Assembly (NCBI GenBank): GCA_010671965.1
Contig: JAAHIC010000102.1
Span: 1-9,933 of the forward strand
Length of the DNA: 9,933 nucleotides
Direction: 5' to 3'
Origin: Leptolyngbya sp. SIO4C5
GTDB lineage: Bacteria > Cyanobacteriota > Cyanobacteriia > Phormidesmidales > Phormidesmidaceae
Within the stretch, counting starts at the first letter, position 1; every line of letters starts with the position of its first letter. Positions 5,074 to 9,933 of this stretch are shown here, one piece after another. A program made the translations under genes and the position numbers. Below the pieces are notes generated by a model. It was given only the letters and a program-made list of their open reading frames with translations. It ran no database searches and had not been told where the DNA came from.

Positions 5074-6243
5074 CTAACTTCCGGGCCTACTCGATATATT
5101 AGCCAGTGCCTGCAGCTGCGGGACCAGCGGCAAAGCGGCATCAATTTGTAAATAAGGTGGATGACTTTTGGCTTGAGTAATCCGCTGGACAGCCGCATTT
5201 TGCCAGCGAATCCAATAGCTGTTGGTGGGCGATATCCGAGAATTGGGCGTTTCGCTGAGCCAAATAAGCTGACCTGAGGGAAGAGCGTGGCTAATTGGTT
5301 CAGCCATCTTCACGGCAGCTAGGGTCCTCAAAACGGCGTTTTTTTCACGGAGCGAACCTGTCTGAGCCGTCCAAACGGCAACGGTGATGCCCCGCTGTAA
5401 GCCGTAGCAGTAGAGTGAAGCCGCAGCTATAACGGCCTGTTCAAAATTGTCATGCTGCCAGATAGTGGCGCTGTCTAGGCAAAGGGTAAGAGTCTGGGCC
5501 TGACTAAAGTGCTCCAGTTCCCGTACCCGCAAGTCGCCATAGCGGGCACTGGTGCGCCAGTGAATTAACCGGGTAGGATCGCCCCAGCGATAGGGCCGTA
5601 AGGAGCGGGTAACGCCTTCAGTGGCGCTTTGATAGTGGCGATCGCCCAGCCAGCGCTGAGTTTGAGCCTGCCCCAGCGGCTGGTCAAGCAGTGGACACTG
5701 AGACAGCGGCAATACGGTTGGATAGACAATCGCAGTGACTTTGGCTGGGCGATCGCGGTGGCACCAAAACAGACCGAAGGGCGCGGCTGTGCGGAGCTGA
5801 ACGGTTTGCCAGTGGTAAAGGCCTCGGCTTTTGGCAAAACACTCAAGCTGCCAGTGATAGGTATTGCCGGGTTTGAGCTGGGCGATCGCTTGGGTTTGCA
5901 TACCGCCTAACGCCGGGGGAATCAGATCGCAAATTTGCAGCATCCCCTTGGTCTGAGCGGTGGCATTGCGCAGCCGTACGTCTAGCCTGAGCCGATTCCC
6001 GGCGCTGACTGGACGCACAGGTAAACGTTCAACTCGCAGTCCCCGCAGGAGCCGAGGCGGTAAAACAGCCGCGATCGCCAGCAGCGCCAGCATGACCCCG
6101 CTGATGACATAAAGCCAACCCGCTAACGTGTTGGTAGCAGCGCCAAAGAAGAAAACAGTCAGCCCCAGTAGAACCCAGCCGCTGTAGGCAGGCGACACCC
6201 AGCGGTGAGTCAACCAGGAATTGACTGTGCGAGAGATATTCAT
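5074..6243 (-). CDS. DUF58 domain membrane protein
   Basis: A 389-residue protein. Two adjacent membrane helices span about 20-38 and 41-61. An extended beta-rich region (about 65-175) follows, with the pattern seen in this family just before the core: 'RGLYHWQTVQLRTAAPFGLF'. The DUF58 signature is at 216-244: RPYRWGDPTRLIHWRTSAR then GDLRVRELE. The strand LTLCLDSAT (252-260) matches the start of the von Willebrand factor A-like half. DUF58 proteins often sit beside MoxR-type AAA ATPases and are linked to membrane-associated complex assembly, but no such ATPase is present here. The biochemical role is unknown. The ATG at 6243 lacks a good ribosome binding site. The gene is divergent from the phospholipase D-like gene, 179 bases away. 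Confidence 0.85.
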   Translation of the reverse strand: MNISRTVNSWLTHRWVSPAYSGWVLLGLTVFFFGAATNTLAGWLYVISGVMLALLAIAAVLPPRLLRGLRVERLPVRPVSAGNRLRLDVRLRNATAQTKGMLQICDLIPPALGGMQTQAIAQLKPGNTYHWQLECFAKSRGLYHWQTVQLRTAAPFGLFWCHRDRPAKVTAIVYPTVLPLSQCPLLDQPLGQAQTQRWLGDRHYQSATEGVTRSLRPYRWGDPTRLIHWRTSARYGDLRVRELEHFSQAQTLTLCLDSATIWQHDNFEQAVIAAASLYCYGLQRGITVAVWTAQTGSLREKNAVLRTLAAVKMAEPISHALPSGQLIWLSETPNSRISPTNSYWIRWQNAAVQRITQAKSHPPYLQIDAALPLVPQLQALANISSRPGS

Positions 6244-6422
6244 GGGAGCTAATACCTATGCTGAAACAAGGCCGATGGTTTAACTTTTTGCGCCGACAAA
6301 ATGGCTGCCACAAGTGCCGCTAGCGCTACCAGGCGATCGCTACGCAATTTCACCGCGCTCGATTGACGTTAGCCGCAAGTTTCCCTTGGGCTGACTAAAA
6401 AAGGTGTTTTTCCTTTGAGCCA

Positions 6423-7841
6423 ATGGTGCGTCGCCGAAATCTCTCTAAACTGCGATGGGGACTTTTCTTTGGCATAGGCTGCTTAATATTTTTAGGATTA
6501 AATAGCTGGTATTCTAGCTCAGCAGTTTCGCCGCAGCTATCACCCCTGCCGCAGGATCCTTACATCCAGGTTTATTTTAATCACTCGCAAGCGAATGTTT
6601 ACACCGATCCCTACCGTCAGATCAAGCGCCAGGGCGACAACTTAGAGCAAGAAATCATTGAGACATTAGCCCAGGCCCAAAGCTCCATTGACGTAGCGGT
6701 GCATGAGCTGAACCTACCAGAGATTGCTCAGACCCTACGCGATCGCGCTCAGGCAGGCGTACGGGTGCGGGTGATTCTAGAAAACAAGTATAGTCGCCCT
6801 TTCTACGCTAAAAATCTTGCCAGACTCGCCGCACGCGATCGTCAAAAAGTAGCCGCCTCGATTGCCCTGATTGATGTCGATGGCAATGGCCGCATAGCCC
6901 CGGCTGAAGTTGCCGCTCGCGATGCCTACACTATTTTACAGGCGGCGGCTATTCCTATTTTGGACGATACGGCAGACGGCTCCAAAGGCAGCGGTTTGAT
7001 GCATCATAAATTTGCCGTTATTGACAATCGCATCGTCCTAACTGGCTCGGCTAACTGGACAATTAGCGGTATCCACGGCGATATGGTGGCACCCGAAACC
7101 CGGGGCAATGCCAATGCCCTCCTGCGCCTTCAAAGTCCAGAACTGGCCCAGCAGTTTACCCAAGAATTTGAGCTAATGTGGGGCGATGGCCCTCAAGGCC
7201 AGACAGACAGTTTGTTTGGTCTGCAGAAGCCCTATCGCGCGGCGCGGCAAGTGACGCTGCCTGGCTCTGCCGTGACGGTACAGTTTTCGCCAACCTCTGC
7301 TAGTCAGGGCTGGCCTGCCAGCGTCAACGGCCTGATTAGCAAGACTTTAGCCAGTGTGGCTCAAACCGCAGATCTAGCGCTGTTTGTATTCTCCGATCAG
7401 GGTATTGTCGATCAGCTAGCCCAAAAGTCAGAGGCCGGAATACAGGTGCGATCGCTGATTGATGCAGAATTTCTGTACCGCAGCTATAGCGAAGGACTCG
7501 ATATGCTAGGCGTGGCTATTCCCGATCACCGCTGTCGCTACGAGGCTAATAATAAGCTGTGGCGATCGCCGATTTTAACAGTGGGCACTCCTGCCTTGCC
7601 GCCGGGCGACAAACTGCATCACAAATTTGCCGTACTCGATCGCCACACCGTGATTATTGGTTCTCAAAACTGGAGTAAGGCTGCTAATCAAACCAATGAC
7701 GAAAATTTACTGGTGATTCGCAACGCTCAGGTCGCAGCTCACTTTCAGCGGGAATTTGATCGTCTCTACCAGAAAGCTAGCGTCGGGATGACGGCTGAAC
7801 TTCAGCAGCGAATGCGGCGACGAAAACAGCAGTGTGGCTAA
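6423..7841 (+). CDS. phospholipase D-like protein with embedded EF-hand-like loop
   Basis: A 472-residue protein with an N-terminal membrane anchor or uncleaved signal (about 11-30), so the enzyme part is probably periplasmic. It carries two complete HKD motifs. The first has His194, Lys196, Asp201 and GSAN at 208-211; the second has His399, Lys401, Asp406 and GSQN at 413-416. The pair builds one active site in phospholipase D-superfamily phosphodiesterases, which act on phospholipids, nucleic acids or other phosphodiesters. Between the first strands and HKD1, residues 151-162 read DVDGNGRIAPAE, an exact match to the 12-residue EF-hand calcium loop with Glu at position 12. The C-terminus is very basic (QQRMRRRKQQ). 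The start codon has only a weak ribosome binding site. The substrate is unknown; nuclease and lipase are both possible. Confidence 0.88.
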   Translation: MVRRRNLSKLRWGLFFGIGCLIFLGLNSWYSSSAVSPQLSPLPQDPYIQVYFNHSQANVYTDPYRQIKRQGDNLEQEIIETLAQAQSSIDVAVHELNLPEIAQTLRDRAQAGVRVRVILENKYSRPFYAKNLARLAARDRQKVAASIALIDVDGNGRIAPAEVAARDAYTILQAAAIPILDDTADGSKGSGLMHHKFAVIDNRIVLTGSANWTISGIHGDMVAPETRGNANALLRLQSPELAQQFTQEFELMWGDGPQGQTDSLFGLQKPYRAARQVTLPGSAVTVQFSPTSASQGWPASVNGLISKTLASVAQTADLALFVFSDQGIVDQLAQKSEAGIQVRSLIDAEFLYRSYSEGLDMLGVAIPDHRCRYEANNKLWRSPILTVGTPALPPGDKLHHKFAVLDRHTVIIGSQNWSKAANQTNDENLLVIRNAQVAAHFQREFDRLYQKASVGMTAELQQRMRRRKQQCG

Positions 7842-8233
7842 TAACTGGTCTTTTCAGGATGATTTCGGCCTTGTAAATTTGTCCGCTCAATCAGCAAGAA
7901 CTAGCAAACCACGTAAACTTCAGTAAATAACAATTTAAATCGCCGGACTGCCATGTTACTTTGATCAGTAAGCAAAACAACTAAATAAATCAAGCAGTCT
8001 AGATATAGCGTCATTTTTGACTTGATGACTGCAGAAATCTCTAAAATAATTTAGTTTGCTTATCGTAACAAAAATAGGACGTTTCTATTAGTTTAGAAGG
8101 TCAATATTCAGCTATTTGAGCTGTGTTACCTAAGCAAAAGTGTAGTTTTGAAAGCTAATTGCATTATTTGTCATCTCTGATTTTTGTAGTAAAGCTAACG
8201 AAAGACTGTCTTTAGAGTTTTGTCAATTTTTAT
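7842..8233. other. AT-rich gene-free region before coaX
   Basis: This stretch has no credible coding frame and is clearly more AT-rich than its flanks. It contains a small hairpin (CAGCT 8109-8113 with AGCTG 8119-8123) and an imperfect direct repeat (TGTAGTTTTGAAAGCTAA at 8141-8158 and TGTAGTAAAGCTAA at 8185-8198). A near-palindrome AAAGAC-T-GTCTTT lies at 8201-8213. No HIP1 site falls in it. It ends in the strong terminator at 8234-8271. Confidence 0.5.
8017..8047 (+). promoter_or_regulatory. weak promoter candidate for a possible small RNA
   Basis: TTGACT (8017-8022) and TAAAAT (8042-8047, 5 of 6 bases) are separated by 19 bases, longer than the ideal 17. If used, transcription would start near 8054 and could run to the terminator ending at 8271. 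AT-rich sequence produces such matches easily. Confidence 0.25.
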
Positions 8234-8271
8234 TTAGGTTCAGTCAGCACTGACTGAACCTAAGCTTTTTT
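8054..8271 (+). ncRNA. candidate small RNA ending in the strong terminator
   Basis: About 218 bases lie between a candidate promoter and a strong intrinsic terminator, with no open frame, a small internal hairpin and a near-palindrome. The nearest upstream gene ends almost 400 bases before the terminator, so either this is a separate non-coding transcript or the phospholipase D mRNA has an unusually long 3' tail. I do not recognise a known cyanobacterial RNA family: no Yfr1-type motif is visible. Confidence 0.25.
8234..8271 (+). terminator. strong rho-independent terminator
   Basis: TTAGGTTCAGTCAG (8234-8247) and CTGACTGAACCTAA (8250-8263) are perfect inverted repeats with only CA between, so a stem of about 12 bp with a small loop is expected. 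GC and six T (8266-8271) follow. It terminates rightward transcripts and shields coaX from read-through. No gene ends close upstream. Confidence 0.9.
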
Positions 8272-8284
8272 GAGGGTGCTATGC

Positions 8285-8336
8285 TGGCATCAATGCCAAA
8301 ACTGGTAGATTTATGCCGATGAGGAAAAGGCATGCC
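8285..8336 (+). promoter_or_regulatory. coaX: coaX leader with repeated GGCAT/ATGCC elements and ribosome binding site
   Basis: TGGCAT-CA-ATGCCA (8285-8298) is a perfect 14-base inverted repeat. ATGCC recurs at 8313-8317 and 8332-8336, and GGCAT at 8329-8333, so a second stem (8313-8317 with 8329-8333) would enclose the purine-rich start of the Shine-Dalgarno region. AAAAGG (8325-8330) lies 8 bases before the coaX ATG at 8339 and decides that start. The ATG at 8332 is out of frame. Confidence 0.35.
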
Positions 8337-8338
8337 GC

Positions 8339-9148
8339 ATGGCTAATTCTAGTGCTTGGTTAGCGCTAATAATCGGTAATACGCGCCTGCACTGGGCCGT
8401 ATTTGCCAGAGAAGATTTACAGGCCACCTGGCATACACGGCATCTTAATGCCCATGACGTGGCAACGTTAATCCACAATCGCTTCAACTCCGCCGCTTGG
8501 CGTCAGATCACGTTCGCGCCTGTTCCTGATTTAGAGCCGCAGACAGTTCGTCCTATTCGGCTTTGGCTAGCTTCTGTCGTTCCTTCCCAACTGGCTCTGT
8601 GGCAGGGCTATGGAGGTTTACAGCTGGTAGAGCGCGATCGCCTTTGGCTAAAAAACGTATACGCCACCCTAGGCATCGATCGCATTTTGTCTTTAATCGG
8701 CGCAGGTAAGCAGTATGGCTGGCCAGCTTTGGTGGTCGATGCGGGAACGGCGCTCACTTTTTCCGCTGGTGATCAGCACAAGTTTTTAGGTGGGGCTATT
8801 CTGCCAGGGTTAAAGCTGCAAATGCAGTCTCTGGCGACTGGAACTGCCGCCTTGCCCAATATCGATCGCTGGGAGGTGATTCCGCCACAGCGCTGGGCGT
8901 TTGATACCGCTGAAGCCATGCGCAGCGGCGTATTTTATACTCAGCTAGCTGGCATAAGAGATTATCTAGCCGACTGGTGGCAGCGATATCCCAGTGGTCA
9001 AGCCGTCCTGACTGGCGGCGACAGTCCTCTGTTAGCTGTTGCCCTGAAGGCCAGCAAATCCGATTTATTAGAGCGACTGCTTATCAGCGAAAATCTCGCT
9101 TTTTGGGGGATCCAAGCCTATCGCAGCTACATGCTGGAACAGCGATAG
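8339..9148 (+). CDS. coaX: type III pantothenate kinase
   Basis: Phosphorylates pantothenate with ATP, the first step of coenzyme A synthesis; cytoplasmic. The 269-residue length fits the type III (CoaX) family. Motifs are IIGNTRLHWAVF near the N-terminus (11-22), LGIDRILSLIGA (111-122), VDAGTALTF (133-141), GGAILPGL (151-158) and VLTGGDS (223-229). The ASKHA-fold phosphate motif usually begins with Asp (DxGNT); here that position is Ile11. The second Asp (Asp134 in VDAGT) is kept. I believe cyanobacterial members often show this change, but that is from memory. A strong terminator lies 67 bases upstream, so the gene has its own promoter or leader. It is convergent with the metalloprotease gene. 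Confidence 0.9.
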   Translation: MANSSAWLALIIGNTRLHWAVFAREDLQATWHTRHLNAHDVATLIHNRFNSAAWRQITFAPVPDLEPQTVRPIRLWLASVVPSQLALWQGYGGLQLVERDRLWLKNVYATLGIDRILSLIGAGKQYGWPALVVDAGTALTFSAGDQHKFLGGAILPGLKLQMQSLATGTAALPNIDRWEVIPPQRWAFDTAEAMRSGVFYTQLAGIRDYLADWWQRYPSGQAVLTGGDSPLLAVALKASKSDLLERLLISENLAFWGIQAYRSYMLEQR

Positions 9149-9218
9149 TTTCAGGTTCACAGGACGCGCGATCGCCGTTAAAACGCGCCATCCTCACCCT
9201 ACCGCTTCAGAAAGCTAC

Positions 9219-9933
9219 TTAGAGAAACTGATTTACCTGAGCCTGATAAGCAGCATTGTTCATGCCCGCCGTTGCCGTAGGAACGGCTTCCTCGTTCAGC
9301 CACTCATTCAGGTACTCTACCCGGTTGGAAGGGTTGGGGTGTGTGCTGAGAAACTCCGGCGGTGAGCCACCTTCAGTTAGCTTTTGCATAAAGTCACGGA
9401 TACCCCGCTGGTCGTAGCCCGCTTGACCCATCATGTCAAAGCCGCGGCGATCGGCATCTCGCTCAGCAGAACGGCTGTTAGGTCGATTCAGGGCTAGCTC
9501 CACACCGATATTGACCAGCAAATCCTGATTGGCTCCGAGCGCCCCCAGAATTCCCCGCTGAATAGCCACCTGCTTCATCTGCTCAATGGAATGTCGCCCG
9601 GTAATGTGACCAATTTCATGGGCCATCACCCCTACCAGTTCGGCTTCGTTAGCCGCCTCCCGGATCAGCCCTTCTTGAATGTACACCTGACCGCCCAGGG
9701 TAGCGAAAGCATTGACGCCCTCATCTCGAACGACCTGGAAGTTATAGGGTAGATCGGGGCGATCGCTGTGGGGCACGAGGCTAGCGCCAATTGCATCAAT
9801 GTAGTTATCAACGGCTGAATCATCTGAGTAAACCCGCAAGCCTTGACGCTTAAGCTGAGAATCAATCTGGCGACCAATTGTGACCTCTTGGCGGTCAGAC
9901 ATATTGGCCAGCTGGATATACTGAATTCCGTTG
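9219..9933 (-). CDS. M48 family zinc metalloprotease, 5' end outside the window
   Basis: The frame has no stop up to the window edge, and codons before the Met at 9902 read NGIQYIQLAN, which fits this family. That Met is therefore internal and the start is beyond 9933. Counting from it, HEIGH at residues 95-99 gives two zinc ligands and the catalytic Glu. ERDAD at 147-151 supplies the third ligand (Glu147). NAFATLGGQVYIQEGL (64-79) and STHPNPSNRVEYL near the C-terminus are further M48 marks. Members with this layout (HtpX/Oma1/BepA-like) are membrane or periplasmic quality-control proteases, and a signal or anchor would lie in the missing part. The C-terminus ends after a short Ala/Thr-rich tail. 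Substrate unknown. Confidence 0.9.
   Translation of the reverse strand, partial: NGIQYIQLANMSDRQEVTIGRQIDSQLKRQGLRVYSDDSAVDNYIDAIGASLVPHSDRPDLPYNFQVVRDEGVNAFATLGGQVYIQEGLIREAANEAELVGVMAHEIGHITGRHSIEQMKQVAIQRGILGALGANQDLLVNIGVELALNRPNSRSAERDADRRGFDMMGQAGYDQRGIRDFMQKLTEGGSPPEFLSTHPNPSNRVEYLNEWLNEEAVPTATAGMNNAAYQAQVNQFL

Noticed and set aside
4932..5198. 88-codon minus-strand frame spanning the terminator at 5023-5058
   Set aside because: It crosses a strong terminator and the ends of two real convergent genes, so it is a chance frame.
5629..5910. 93-codon open frame on the plus strand
   Set aside because: It lies wholly inside the DUF58 gene on the other strand, has no recognisable motif and no ribosome binding site; the DUF58 frame has clear family signatures.
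6029..6313. 94-codon minus-strand frame overlapping the start of the DUF58 gene
   Set aside because: A shadow frame in which the DUF58 membrane helices are read out of frame; composition is not protein-like and there is no start signal.
6363..6391. TTGACG as the -35 of a phospholipase D gene promoter
   Set aside because: No acceptable -10 box lies at a usual distance; the bases there are GC-rich.
8141..8198. Direct repeats before coaX as the start of a CRISPR array or iteron set
   Set aside because: Only two imperfect copies with unequal spacing are present; too few for either.
8977..9222. 81-codon plus-strand frame over the end of coaX
   Set aside because: It is an out-of-frame reading of the coaX 3' end and the short gap after it, with no family features.
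9665..9877. 70-codon minus-strand frame inside the metalloprotease gene
   Set aside because: It overlaps the M48 frame, which holds all conserved residues.

Overview
The window looks like a chromosomal segment of a cyanobacterium. The palindrome GCGATCGC (HIP1) occurs at least 17 times by eye in 9.9 kb, scattered through genes and gaps. Several products are typical of cyanobacteria: the photosystem I assembly factor Ycf37, a DUF4278 protein, a two-domain pterin synthase and a glutamine riboswitch. I cannot name the species. I see no insertion sequence, phage gene, tRNA, rRNA or CRISPR array. Most of the content is housekeeping.

Layout. On the minus strand at the left edge are a partial 2TM-domain protein and adenylate kinase (adk). 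Divergent from them are rpmI and rplT (ribosomal proteins L35 and L20), followed on the same strand by a periplasmic family-3 solute-binding protein and Ycf37. A tandem 6-pyruvoyl/6-carboxytetrahydropterin synthase lies convergently on the minus strand. A 486-bp control region then leads rightward to a DUF4278 gene, which ends in a strong terminator. Next come a minus-strand DUF58 membrane protein and a divergent phospholipase D-like protein. A 497-bp AT-rich gap ending in a strong isolated terminator precedes type III pantothenate kinase (coaX). A partial M48 metalloprotease runs off the right edge.

The most interesting region is about 4399-4570. It holds a consensus TATAAT box, a perfect NtcA box (GTA-N8-TAC) overlapping that box and the likely transcription start, and an RNA leader with the conserved blocks of the glnA-type glutamine riboswitch. 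All three drive a small protein made of an N-terminal DUF4278 region and a charged C-terminal helix. The helix resembles, from memory, the glutamine synthetase inactivating factors or the PII-interacting protein PirA. The reading is a nitrogen-surplus effector: NtcA would repress it under nitrogen starvation and glutamine would license its expression. The promoter and riboswitch logic matches what is known for gifB (IF17) in Synechocystis. The biochemical role of this protein is inference.

Secondary points are an EF-hand-like calcium loop inside the first half of the phospholipase D protein, loss of the catalytic His in the first half of the pterin synthase, replacement of the motif-1 Asp in CoaX, and a possible small RNA upstream of coaX.
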